Of a stretch of DNA of 45,103 nt, positions 17,833-27,777 are shown one piece after another (the first letter of the stretch is position 1; each line of letters opens with the position of its first letter). The translations under genes and the position numbers were made by a program. This DNA comes from Chloroflexota bacterium (GTDB taxonomy: Bacteria; Chloroflexota; Limnocylindria; Limnocylindrales; CSP1-4). A model generated the notes under the pieces. The model was not told the origin of the DNA. It made no database searches and saw nothing but the letters and a program-made list of their open reading frames with translations. Where the stretch lies: positions 1 to 45,103 of the forward strand of contig QKHE01000131.1 in NCBI GenBank assembly GCA_003250155.1, read 5' to 3'.

Positions 17833-20139
17833 ATGGTGGCCCCACGTACGAGGGCCGAAAGGCCCGCCGACACGACACCGAGCGCGCGGCCGAACCGCAA
17901 GGGCTCGCGGCGGGCTGCCGCGACCGACGACGCGGCGCGCGGGACTCAGCGGAACCGGGCTGCCGCCGCGGTCGCCACGCCCACGGCGGCGGAGCCATCG
18001 CTCGAGCAGCTGACCGACGACCTGATCGCGGCGATCCAGCGCCACGACGCGTCGGCCGACGTCACCGAGATTCGACGCGCGGTGGCCTTCGCCGCCGAGG
18101 CCCACGGGGACCAGCGGCGGGCTTCGGGTGAGCCCTACGTGACGCATCCGATCGCCAGCGCGCAGCTCGTGGCCGAGCTGGGGATCGATCCGATCGCCGT
18201 CCAGGCCGCGCTGCTCCACGACGTGCCCGAGGACACCGAATACAGCCTGTCCGACGTCGAAGAGCGCTTCGGGACCGAGGTCGCCCAGCTCGTCGACGGC
18301 GTCACGAAGCTGTCGAAGTTCAGCACCCTGAGCCACGAGCAGCAGCAGGCCGAGAACATCCGGAAGATGTTCCTGGCGATGGCCGAGGACATCCGGGTCG
18401 TCCTCATCAAGCTCGCCGACCGGCTGCACAACATGCGAACGCTGTCCGCCCTGCCCGTCGAGAAGCAGGTCCGGATCGCCCGCCAGACGATCGAGATCTA
18501 CGCGCCGCTGGCGGAGCGGCTCGGGATCTGGCAGGTCAAGTGGGAGCTGGAGGACCTGGCCTTCAAGGTCATCGAGCCGGCCCGCTTCCGCGAGCTGGCG
18601 AAGCTCCTGGACACGCGCCGCAAGGGCCGCGAGTCGTACATCGAGCGGGCCATCGGCGAGCTCCGGCCGCGCCTCGAGGCGGCCGGCATTCAGGCCGACC
18701 TGGAGGGCCGCCCGAAGCACATCTACAGCATCTGGAAGAAGATGCAGCGCAAGGGCGCCGAGTTCGGCGAGATCTACGACGTGTACGCGATCCGGATCCT
18801 CGTCGACGAGGTCCGTGACTGCTACGCGGCGCTCGGCATCGTCCACTCACTGTGGCGGCCGATCCCGGGCCAGTTCGACGATTACATCGCCGTCCCGAAG
18901 AACAACCTCTACCAGTCGCTCCACACCGCCGTCATCGCCCTCGACGGCAAGCCGCTCGAGATCCAGATCCGGACCCACGCGATGCACCAGGTCAGCGAGG
19001 TCGGCATCGCGGCGCACTGGCGCTACAAGGAGGGCACGAAGGCCGAGCGCGACTACGACGCCAAGCTGGCCTGGCTGCGCCAGCTCATGGACTGGCAGCG
19101 CGATGTCAGTGATGCCACCGAGTTCGTCGAGGGCGTCAAGCTCGACATCTTCCAGGACCAGGTCTTCGTGTTCACGCCGCGCGGCGACATCAAGGACTTG
19201 CCGGCTGGCGCCACGCCGCTCGATTTCGCCTACCGGATCCACACCGACGTCGGCCACAAGACGATCGGCGCCAAGGTCAACAACCGGCTCGTCCCGCTCG
19301 ACTACCGCCTCAAGAACGGCGACATCGTCGAGATCGTGACGACCCGCGCCGGCCACGGTCCGTCGCGCGACTGGCTGAACGTCGTCCGGACCTCGCACGC
19401 GCGGGAGAAGATCCGCCAATGGTTCAAGCGCCAGGAGCGCGACGAGAACATCGTGCACGGGCGCGAATCGCTCGATCGCGAGCTGCGGCGGCTGGCCCGG
19501 ACGTCGATGTCGGCCGTCGGCCAGGACAAGCTGCTCGAGGTCGCCCGCCAGTTCAATCACGACAGCGTCGACGACTTCCTGGCGGCGATCGGCTACGGCG
19601 CCATCAGTACCCAGACCGTGGTCATGCGCCTCGGCGTCGTCGACGACAGCCAGGCGGCCCTGCCGACGGTCGCGCCGCCGATCGCCCCGGCACGCGCCGG
19701 CGGGGTCCGCGTCAAGGGCGTCGGCGACCTGCTGTGCCGCTTCGGCAAGTGCTGCAACCCGATCCCGGGCGACCCGATCCAGGGATTCATCACGCGCGGC
19801 AAGGGCGTGACCGTGCACCTTCGGACCTGCCCCACGATCGTCAACGAGCGCGAGGTCTCGCGCCTCATCGACGTCGAGTGGGAGGCGGCGCCGCAGGCGA
19901 CGTACCCGATCGCGATCCGGGTCGAGGCGTTCGACCGCACCGGGTTGCTGAGCGACATCACCCAGGTCGTGGCCGAGGCGAAGGTCAACATCCTGGCCGC
20001 CGACGTGTCCGTCGCGCCGGATCACACCGCCCTCGTGCGGGCCACGCTCCAGGTCGCCTCGGTTTCCCAGCTCGCGCGCGTCCTCGGGCGGCTCGAGCAG
20101 CTCAAAGACGTCATCTCGGTCTCGCGCGACCTGAGCTGA
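17833..20139 (+). CDS. Bifunctional (p)ppGpp synthetase/hydrolase (RelA/SpoT homolog)
   Basis: HD hydrolase 'AALLHDVPEDT', synthetase 'YDVYAIRILVDEVRDCYAALGIVHSLWRPIPGQFDDYIAVPKNNLYQSLHT', TGS, conserved-Cys domain 'CRFGKCCNPIPGD', C-terminal ACT. Confidence 0.96.
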   Translation: MVAPRTRAERPADTTPSARPNRKGSRRAAATDDAARGTQRNRAAAAVATPTAAEPSLEQLTDDLIAAIQRHDASADVTEIRRAVAFAAEAHGDQRRASGEPYVTHPIASAQLVAELGIDPIAVQAALLHDVPEDTEYSLSDVEERFGTEVAQLVDGVTKLSKFSTLSHEQQQAENIRKMFLAMAEDIRVVLIKLADRLHNMRTLSALPVEKQVRIARQTIEIYAPLAERLGIWQVKWELEDLAFKVIEPARFRELAKLLDTRRKGRESYIERAIGELRPRLEAAGIQADLEGRPKHIYSIWKKMQRKGAEFGEIYDVYAIRILVDEVRDCYAALGIVHSLWRPIPGQFDDYIAVPKNNLYQSLHTAVIALDGKPLEIQIRTHAMHQVSEVGIAAHWRYKEGTKAERDYDAKLAWLRQLMDWQRDVSDATEFVEGVKLDIFQDQVFVFTPRGDIKDLPAGATPLDFAYRIHTDVGHKTIGAKVNNRLVPLDYRLKNGDIVEIVTTRAGHGPSRDWLNVVRTSHAREKIRQWFKRQERDENIVHGRESLDRELRRLARTSMSAVGQDKLLEVARQFNHDSVDDFLAAIGYGAISTQTVVMRLGVVDDSQAALPTVAPPIAPARAGGVRVKGVGDLLCRFGKCCNPIPGDPIQGFITRGKGVTVHLRTCPTIVNEREVSRLIDVEWEAAPQATYPIAIRVEAFDRTGLLSDITQVVAEAKVNILAADVSVAPDHTALVRATLQVASVSQLARVLGRLEQLKDVISVSRDLS

Positions 20140-20165
20140 CGTCGCTCGGCCCGTCTCGCCGCGGC

Positions 20166-20171
20166 TAGACT
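20166..20171 (+). promoter_or_regulatory. Candidate -10 (TAGACT), 8 nt before hisS ATG
   Basis: TAGACT-tcgcggcg-ATG. Confidence 0.55.
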
Positions 20172-20179
20172 TCGCGGCG

Positions 20180-21499
20180 ATGCCGACGTTCCGGGCGCCG
20201 CGAGGCACGCGCGATCTGCTGCCGGCCGAGCGCGCGCCGATGGTCCGCCTCGAGCAGGTCGCAGGCGAGCTGGCGGCGCGCTACGGCTATCACCCCATCG
20301 AGACGCCGGCGTTCGAGCAGGCGGCGGTCTTCGAGCGCGGCATCGGCGAGGTCACCGACGTCGTCGAGAAGGAGCTGTTCTTCGTCGGGGCGCGCGAAGA
20401 GGAGAGCGAGCGCTGGGCGCTTCGGCCGGAGCCCACGGCCGGCATCGCTCGGGCCTACGTCCAGCACGGGATGCAGACGTGGCCGCAGCCGGTGAAGGTG
20501 ACGATGACCGGCTCGATGTTCCGCTACGACCGGCCCCAGGCCGGCCGCTACCGGCAGTTCTGGCAGTTCGACGTCGAGGCGATCGGCGATCCCGGACCGG
20601 CAGTCGATGCCGAGATCATCGAGCTCGCGGCGCGGTTCTACCGCGAGGTCGGATTGTCCGACGTCACGATCCTGCTCAACTCGATCGGCGATCCGGCCTG
20701 CCGGCCGGCGTACCTGGAAGAGCTGACCGCCTACTACCGGCGGCATGAGGCACGGCTGCCGCCGCTCGAGCGTGAGCGGCTCGCCCGGAACCCGCTCCGG
20801 ATCCTCGATTCGAAGGATCCGGCCGTGGCCGACATCAACGCCGGGGCGCCGGTCGCCACCGAGCGCCTGTGCGACGCCTGTGCGACGCACTTTGAGGCGG
20901 TGCGCGAGCACCTGGCCGCGCTCGGGGTGGCCTACAGGCTGGAGCCGCGGCTCGTCCGCGGTCTCGACTACTACACGCGGACGACGTTCGAGGTCTTTCC
21001 GGCCTGGGCCGCCGGCCAGCAGTCGGCGGTCGGCGGGGGCGGCCGCTACGACGGCCTCATCGAGCTGATGGGCGGGCGGCCGACGCCGGGCATCGGCTTC
21101 GGGATCGGGCTCGATCGGGTGCTCCTGGCGCTGCAGGAGCAGCCGGCGCGGATCGACGCGGCCGAGGCGATCCTCGCCCCCGAGCCGGCGCCGCTGGCGG
21201 TCGTCGTCGGCAGCGATCCGGCCGATACGGCGACCCGGCTGCGCCTCGCGACCGAGCTGCGAGGGGCCGGCCTGGCGGTCCGGGCCGAGCTCGGCCGGCG
21301 CAAGCTCGGGAAGCAGCTGGAGGCCGCCGCTCGCGACGGGGCCCACTTCGCGGTGATCGCCGGCGACGAGCTGGCCGCCGGGCAGGTCCAGCTGCGCGAC
21401 CTCGAAGCCGGCACGCAGCGGCCGACACCGCTGGCGAATCTCGCCCGCGAGCTGCAGCGCGCCGCGCGGACCCATCATCACGGCCTCGAGGACGACTGA
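20180..21499 (+). CDS. hisS: Histidyl-tRNA synthetase
   Basis: 'APRGTRDLLPAE', 'LRPEPTAGIARAYVQHGM', 'FRYDRPQAGRYRQFWQFDVEAIG', 'GGGGRYDGLIELMGGRPTPGIGFGIGLDR'. Confidence 0.96.
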   Translation: MPTFRAPRGTRDLLPAERAPMVRLEQVAGELAARYGYHPIETPAFEQAAVFERGIGEVTDVVEKELFFVGAREEESERWALRPEPTAGIARAYVQHGMQTWPQPVKVTMTGSMFRYDRPQAGRYRQFWQFDVEAIGDPGPAVDAEIIELAARFYREVGLSDVTILLNSIGDPACRPAYLEELTAYYRRHEARLPPLERERLARNPLRILDSKDPAVADINAGAPVATERLCDACATHFEAVREHLAALGVAYRLEPRLVRGLDYYTRTTFEVFPAWAAGQQSAVGGGGRYDGLIELMGGRPTPGIGFGIGLDRVLLALQEQPARIDAAEAILAPEPAPLAVVVGSDPADTATRLRLATELRGAGLAVRAELGRRKLGKQLEAAARDGAHFAVIAGDELAAGQVQLRDLEAGTQRPTPLANLARELQRAARTHHHGLEDD

Positions 21500-21504
21500 T
21501 CGCG

Positions 21505-21849
21505 ATGGCCGAGTGGATCTACTTCATCCACCCACCGCGCGACAACTTCGCGGCAACGATGACCGCCGAGGAGGAGGCTGCCTGGTCGGCGCACTCCGAC
21601 CGCTTCGAGCGGCTGCTCGCCGAGGGTGTGATGATCCTCGTCGGGCCGACGCTCGGCGACGTCAACACCGGCATCGCGATCTTCGAGGCGACCGACGAGG
21701 CGGCGGCCCGGCGGATCATGGAGGAGGACCCGGCGATCGCCGGCGGCCATGCCCGAGGCGAGCTGCGGCCGTTTCGGACCTCGCTGCTGCGGGGTCGCGA
21801 CCCCGGCAACCCGCGAGCCGGCCTGGCGGAGGATTCGCCGCCGGCCTGA
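21505..21849 (+). CDS. YciI-like family protein
   Basis: 'WIYFIHPPRDNFAATMTAEEEAAWSAHSDRFERLLAEGVMILVGP...EEDPAIAGGHARGELRPFR'. Confidence 0.8.
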   Translation: MAEWIYFIHPPRDNFAATMTAEEEAAWSAHSDRFERLLAEGVMILVGPTLGDVNTGIAIFEATDEAAARRIMEEDPAIAGGHARGELRPFRTSLLRGRDPGNPRAGLAEDSPPA

Positions 21850-21866
21850 TCCGTCAGTCGCGGCGG
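21838..21866. terminator. Hairpin spanning both stop codons of the convergent yciI-like and ABC permease genes (candidate bidirectional terminator)
   Basis: CCGCCG..CTGA-tccg-TCAG..CGGCGG; no U-tract. Confidence 0.35.
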
Positions 21867-22639
21867 TTGAAGGCGACGACCGCCGAGCCCAGCAGCAGGA
21901 CGCTCAGGCCGCTGATGATCGCGACCTCCTCGACGAGCGTGACGGTGTGGCCGCTGATCGTGACCCCGATGCCGGGCAGCGTGCCGAGGAAGATCTGGCG
22001 GATCGCGTCGACGCCGTAGGTGAGCGGGTTGACCTTCGAGATCACCGCCAGCCAGTCGGGCACGTTATCGACCGGGAAGAACACGCCGGCCAGGAAGATC
22101 AGCGGGAAGATCAGCAGCTGGATCACGAGCTGGAAGCCCTGCTGACTGGTCATGAACGACGCGATCAGGATTCCGAGGCCAGACAGCCCGAGGGCCAGGA
22201 TGACGACGATCGGGATCAGCTCGAGGATGATGTCGAGGCGCAGCTCGACGCCCAGGATCGGCGCCAGGATCAGCATCAGGACGACCTGCAGCAGGCCGGT
22301 GACCGTCGCTCCGATCGCCTTGCCGAGCACGATCCCGGTCCGCCCGATCGGGGCGACGAGGATCTCGCGCAGGAAGCCGAACTCGCGGTCCCAGACGACC
22401 GACACGCCGGCGAACAACGAGCTGGTCAGGACCGCCTGGGCGACGATGCCGGGGTACATGAAGGCGATGAAGTCGACGCCCGGCGCGAGCGAGCCGATGA
22501 TCTGGCCGAAGCCGGCCCCGAAGATGACCAGGAACATCAGCGGGAAGGCCATGCTCGAGATGATTCGCGAGCGCTCGTTCACGAAGCGCAGCAGCTCGCG
22601 GTAGGCGACGACCCAGGTTCCGCGAACGATCTCCGTCAT
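21854..22639 (-). CDS. ABC-2 type transporter permease (DrrB-like)
   Basis: ABC-2 membrane topology: 'RELLRFVNERSRIISSMAFPLMFLVIFGAGFG...FMYPGIVAQAVLTSSLFAGVSVVWDREFGFLREILVAPIGR'. Confidence 0.92.
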   Translation of the reverse strand: MTEIVRGTWVVAYRELLRFVNERSRIISSMAFPLMFLVIFGAGFGQIIGSLAPGVDFIAFMYPGIVAQAVLTSSLFAGVSVVWDREFGFLREILVAPIGRTGIVLGKAIGATVTGLLQVVLMLILAPILGVELRLDIILELIPIVVILALGLSGLGILIASFMTSQQGFQLVIQLLIFPLIFLAGVFFPVDNVPDWLAVISKVNPLTYGVDAIRQIFLGTLPGIGVTISGHTVTLVEEVAIISGLSVLLLGSAVVAFNRRD

Positions 22640-22655
22640 CGTGGCGCCCCGGCGC

Positions 22656-23630
<975 letters not shown>

Positions 23631-23663
23631 GCGAAATGCGACTCCTCGGTGCTGTCGGGCTGC

Positions 23664-24287
23664 CTACTCTAGCGACTTCGCTGCGGCCTCGGCTTCGAGC
23701 CACGTGGGGCCGAGACGACGGGTCCGGTGCAGGCCCGCCGCGGCGAGCCCCGCATCGAGCTCGGCGTCGTCGAGGACGAGGGCCCGGAACGGCTGCCGGA
23801 CGACCGCTCCGCCGGCCTCGAAGACCGACACCGCCGCCACGAACGGCCGGTCGATCCTGACGTCCACCATTCCGAGGCGTCGGCCGTCGCGCTCGGTCCA
23901 CGACTCGGCGGCCGTGTCGAGCCAATCGAGCGGGTGGTGCTCGATCAGCACTCGGCCACCGGAGGCGAGATGGCGGGCCGCGGCGCGTACGAGCGCGGCG
24001 CGCAGCGCCGCGTCGGGCGTGTTGACGAGGTGGCTCGCGAGCACGACCACCGCGAACCGCGCCCCAAGGTCGTGCGTCGCGAGCGACGCGGCCCCGGCAT
24101 CGAGGTCGGGCAGCCAGTGGGTGACGGCTTCGCCTGACGCCGCGCCGAGCTCTCCGCCGAACCCGCGGAGCGCATCCCCGATCCGGCTGGAGCCGAGCGG
24201 CGCGACGACCCGGTCGCCACCCGCGGCCAGGACGCGATCGATGTCGGCCGGCTCGCCGATCGGCCGGCGGCGCCGGATCAGGAGCAC
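23664..24287 (-). CDS. Class I SAM-dependent methyltransferase-like protein (motif I degenerate)
   Basis: 'RFAVVVLASHLVNTPDAALRAALVRAAARHLASGGRVLIEHHPLDWL' resembles methyltransferase motifs II-III; no clear GxGxG motif. Confidence 0.5.
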   Translation of the reverse strand: MLLIRRRRPIGEPADIDRVLAAGGDRVVAPLGSSRIGDALRGFGGELGAASGEAVTHWLPDLDAGAASLATHDLGARFAVVVLASHLVNTPDAALRAALVRAAARHLASGGRVLIEHHPLDWLDTAAESWTERDGRRLGMVDVRIDRPFVAAVSVFEAGGAVVRQPFRALVLDDAELDAGLAAAGLHRTRRLGPTWLEAEAAAKSLE

Positions 24288-24291
24288 GTGC

Positions 24292-24672
24292 TCAGGCGGG
24301 TTCGTCGAACTGGACGAGCCCGATGAGATTGCCGTCGGGGTCCTTGAACCATGCCGCCCGGCCGGCAGGCATGCGCGCGACCGCGTTCACGGTCCTGGGC
24401 TCCTCGTACGCCTCGAAGGCGATGCCCCGACCACGCAGCTCCTCGACCGCGGCCTCGATATCAGGCACCGAGAAGGCCATCTGGGTGTGGCTGCCGTTCG
24501 ACCGTCCGCCCGATCGGCTGATCGCGAACACGCTGCCCTCGCCGGCCCGGTAGACGACGGCCGCCGGCAGCACGCTCGCCGGCTCGAATCGCAGGACGCC
24601 TTCGTAGAACCTCCGAAGGGCATCGACATCCTGCGTCGGCAGGGTGGTATGGACCCGGTAGTCGGACAGCAT
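24292..24672 (-). CDS. VOC (glyoxalase/bleomycin resistance) family protein
   Basis: 'LPTQDVDALRRFYEGVLRFEP...MAFSVPDIEAAVEELRGRGIAFE...AAWFKDPDGNLIGLVQF'; ATG at 24672 chosen over the longer ORF. Confidence 0.85.
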   Translation of the reverse strand: MLSDYRVHTTLPTQDVDALRRFYEGVLRFEPASVLPAAVVYRAGEGSVFAISRSGGRSNGSHTQMAFSVPDIEAAVEELRGRGIAFEAYEEPRTVNAVARMPAGRAAWFKDPDGNLIGLVQFDEPA

Positions 24673-24886
24673 CGGCAGCCCTCGCGCGTGGGCACGGGGG
24701 GATCCACGATCACGGCGATCGGCTCCCTCGCACCTCCCGATACGATACGCGCGCCCGTGGCCTCGGCGGCCGGGGCAGGGGCGACCGCCGTCAAGGATCG
24801 CTTCGAGCCCTCGAATCGGGTCCTCCAAGCGGCCCGTCGGGGCCCGACGATGGGTGTGGCCACGCGCTCGACCGCGGGCGGATCGA

Positions 24887-24892
24887 TACCAT
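24887..24892 (+). promoter_or_regulatory. Candidate -10 (TACCAT), 9 nt before aspS ATG
   Basis: TACCAT-tgcccggcc-ATG. Confidence 0.5.
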
Positions 24893-24901
24893 TGCCCGGC
24901 C

Positions 24902-26803
24902 ATGGCCGAGACCACCCCGGGCACGCTCGCGAGCTCCTACCGCAGCCACACCTGCGGCGAGCTGCGCGCGGCCGATGCCGGGTCGCCGGCGCGGCTCGCC
25001 GGCTGGGTCCACCGTCGCCGCGACCACGGCCAGCTGATCTTCCTCGACCTTCGGGATCGCTACGGCATCACCCAGGTCGTCATCGACGAGGGCGACTCGC
25101 CTGCGGCCCATGCCTCGGCGGCCAGGGTCAGGAACGAGTTCGTCGTAGCGGTCGCGGGGACCGTTGCGCGGCGGCTCCCGGGCACGGAGAACCCGCGCCT
25201 GCCGACCGGCGACATCGAGGTCCAGGCCGGCGCGATCACGATCCTCAACGAATCGAAGACACCGCCGTTCTACGTCAACGAGCCGGACGCGCCGATCGAC
25301 GAGGCGCTGCGCCTCAAGTACCGCTACCTCGACATCCGCCGCGAGCCGATGGCGGCGCGGCTCCAGCTGCGCAGCCGGCTCGTCCAGGCGATCCGCGAGG
25401 TCCACCACGTCCACGGCTTCGTCGAGGTCGAGACGCCGAACCTGATCAAGGCCACGCCCGAGGGCGCCCGCGACTTCATCGTCCCGAGCCGCCTCCAGCC
25501 GGGCGAGGTCTACGCGCTGCCGCAGAGTCCCCAGCAGCTCAAGCAGCTGCTGATGGTCGCGGGCGTCGATCGCTACTTCCAGATCGCCCGCTGCTTCCGC
25601 GACGAGGACCTCCGCGGCGACCGGCAGCCCGAGTTCACCCAGCTCGACCTGGAGATGAGCTTCGTCGACCAGGACACGGTCATGGATTTCGTCGAGACGA
25701 TGATCATCGACGTCAGCCGGGCGACGGTTCCCGACCGACCGGTCCAGGACGTTCCGTTGCCGCGGCTGTCCTACGAGGAGGCGATGACCCGCTACGGCTC
25801 CGACAAGCCGGACCTGCGGTTCGGCATGGAGCTGGTCGATCTCGGCCCCGCGCTGCGCGGCGCCGACGGCCAGCCGACATCCGGCTTCAGGGTGTTCGAC
25901 GAGACGCTCGCCTCGGGCGGCGTCGTCAAGGCCATCGTCGCCCCCGGCATGGCCGGCGCCTCGCGGCGCGAGACCGACGAGCTGGTCGAGCTCGCGAAGC
26001 GCTTCGGGGCACACGGCCTCGTCCACCTCGCCGTGGAGGACGCCGGGTCGGTGAAGACGCCGATCGCGAAGTTCATCGGGGACGACGGTGCGGAGCGGCT
26101 GGCCGGGGAGGCCGGCGCCACGCCCGGCGACCTGGTCCTCGTCGTCGCCGACCGGCCGAAGGTCGCCCACGACGTCCTCGGTCGGCTGCGCGTCGAGCTC
26201 GGGCTCCGGCTCGGGCTGGCCGACGAGAGCGCCCTGGCGTACTGCTGGGTCTACGGCTTCCCGATGTACGAGTGGGACGACGAGCTCGGCCGCTGGCACG
26301 CGACGCACAACCCGTTCTCCGGCGTCCTGCCCGAGGACGAGCCGCTCCTGGTGACCGCCTCGGGCGACCCGGCGAAGCCCTCGCCCGATGATCCGGCCGG
26401 CCGCGCTCGGGCGATGCAGTACGACGTCGTCCTCAACGGCTGGGAGCTCGGCGGCGGCTCGGTCCGGATCTGGCGCCGCGATCTGCTCGAGCGAAGCCTG
26501 GCCCTGCAGGGCCATTCGTTCGAGGGCATGCGCGAGAAGTTCGGCGCGATGCTCGAGGCGTTCGACTACGGCGCGCCGCCGCACGGCGGGATCGCGCTCG
26601 GCATCGACCGCTGGGCGGCCCTGTTCAGCAACCAGACGAACATCCGCGAGGTGATGGCCTTCCCGAAGACGCAGTCGGGCAGCGACCTGATGCTCGAGGC
26701 GCCATCGGTGCCCGAGCCGGAGCAGCTCGCCGAGCTCGGACTGCGGTTCGTCGGCGTGAAGCCGGGCAAAGCGCCCGCCGTCAATCCGGAGAGCGCCACC
26801 TGA
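24902..26803 (+). CDS. aspS: Aspartyl-tRNA synthetase, bacterial type
   Basis: 'LAGWVHRRRDHGQLIFLDLRDRYG', 'KYRYLDIRREPM', 'FRDEDLRGDRQPEFTQLDLEMSF', GAD insertion, 'GIALGIDRWAALF'. Confidence 0.96.
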   Translation: MAETTPGTLASSYRSHTCGELRAADAGSPARLAGWVHRRRDHGQLIFLDLRDRYGITQVVIDEGDSPAAHASAARVRNEFVVAVAGTVARRLPGTENPRLPTGDIEVQAGAITILNESKTPPFYVNEPDAPIDEALRLKYRYLDIRREPMAARLQLRSRLVQAIREVHHVHGFVEVETPNLIKATPEGARDFIVPSRLQPGEVYALPQSPQQLKQLLMVAGVDRYFQIARCFRDEDLRGDRQPEFTQLDLEMSFVDQDTVMDFVETMIIDVSRATVPDRPVQDVPLPRLSYEEAMTRYGSDKPDLRFGMELVDLGPALRGADGQPTSGFRVFDETLASGGVVKAIVAPGMAGASRRETDELVELAKRFGAHGLVHLAVEDAGSVKTPIAKFIGDDGAERLAGEAGATPGDLVLVVADRPKVAHDVLGRLRVELGLRLGLADESALAYCWVYGFPMYEWDDELGRWHATHNPFSGVLPEDEPLLVTASGDPAKPSPDDPAGRARAMQYDVVLNGWELGGGSVRIWRRDLLERSLALQGHSFEGMREKFGAMLEAFDYGAPPHGGIALGIDRWAALFSNQTNIREVMAFPKTQSGSDLMLEAPSVPEPEQLAELGLRFVGVKPGKAPAVNPESAT

Positions 26804-27747
26804 GCGAGCGCTCGACGGCGCTCGGCGTCCTCGAGCCGATCACGCGCCATCCCCGGCTGGCGGCGCTCGGCGGGGCGATGTGCATCGCCTTCTCCGGCAT
26901 CTTCTACCGCTACGCCGCGGTCGAGCCGTCGACCGCTTCGGTCTTCCGCTGCCTGTACGGCCTCCCGTTGCTGGCCGTCTTCGCGTGGTTCGAATACCGG
27001 CGCTACGGCTCGCTGTCGCGGCGCTCGATCGGCCTCGCCATGGTCGCCGGCGCGCTGTTTGCCGGCGACCTGACGAGCTGGCACCACGCCATCGAGGCGG
27101 TCGGGGCCGGCCTGGCGACCGTGCTGGGCAACCTCCAGGTCCTCGTCGTCGGCCTGCTGGCGTGGCTGATCCTCGGCGAGCGTCCGTCGCGGGCGGTGCT
27201 GCTCGCGGTGCCGATCGTGCTGGCCGGCGTGGTCCTGATCTCGGGCGTGCTCGATACCGGGGCCTACGGCTCGGATCCGCCGCTCGGGGTCGCGCTCGGC
27301 ATCCTGACCGCGCTGTTCTACGGCGGCTACCTGCTGGTCATCCGCCGCAGCGGCCGGGACGAGCGCCGGCCGGCGGGTCCGGTCACGGTCGCGACGGCCT
27401 CGACGGCGATCGTCGCCGGCGTAGCCGGGGTCCCGCTGGGAGAGCTGAATCTCACGCCGAGCTGGCCCGAGCACGGCTGGCTGCTCGCCTACGGGCTGAC
27501 CTCGCAGTTCCTCGGCTACCTGCTGATCTCGGTCTCGCTGCCGCGGCTGCCGGCCGTCATCACCTCGATCATCCTGCTGGCCCAGCCGGTCGCGACCGTC
27601 ATCCTGGCCCGGGTGCTGCTGGACGAGCAGCCCTCACCCGCGCAGCTCCTCGGCGTCGCCCTGGTCGTCGGCGGGATCGCCGCGGCGACCGTTCCGGTCG
27701 GCTGGTTGCGCGATCGCGCGATGGCGGCGGCCGCCACGAAACGCTGA
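26800..27747 (+). CDS. EamA/DMT family transporter (probable CTG start at 26800; first ATG at 26878)
   Basis: 10-TM DMT pattern, '[37 protein letters not shown]'; no ATG/GTG/TTG in frame between the aspS stop and ATG 26878. Confidence 0.8.
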   Translation: MSERSTALGVLEPITRHPRLAALGGAMCIAFSGIFYRYAAVEPSTASVFRCLYGLPLLAVFAWFEYRRYGSLSRRSIGLAMVAGALFAGDLTSWHHAIEAVGAGLATVLGNLQVLVVGLLAWLILGERPSRAVLLAVPIVLAGVVLISGVLDTGAYGSDPPLGVALGILTALFYGGYLLVIRRSGRDERRPAGPVTVATASTAIVAGVAGVPLGELNLTPSWPEHGWLLAYGLTSQFLGYLLISVSLPRLPAVITSIILLAQPVATVILARVLLDEQPSPAQLLGVALVVGGIAAATVPVGWLRDRAMAAAATKR

Positions 27748-27777
27748 TCGACCAACCTGGCGCGGAGAGGATCAGCG
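27742..27777. terminator. Inverted repeat spanning both stop codons of the convergent EamA and MobA-like genes (candidate bidirectional terminator)
   Basis: CGCTGATC-20 nt-GATCAGCG, 8-bp perfect arms; no U-tract. Confidence 0.35.

Noticed and set aside
24673-24901. Possible T-box leader upstream of aspS (contains 'accgcggg')
   Set aside because: It lacks the TGGNACCGCG context and antiterminator pairing, and the -10 TACCAT lies downstream of it
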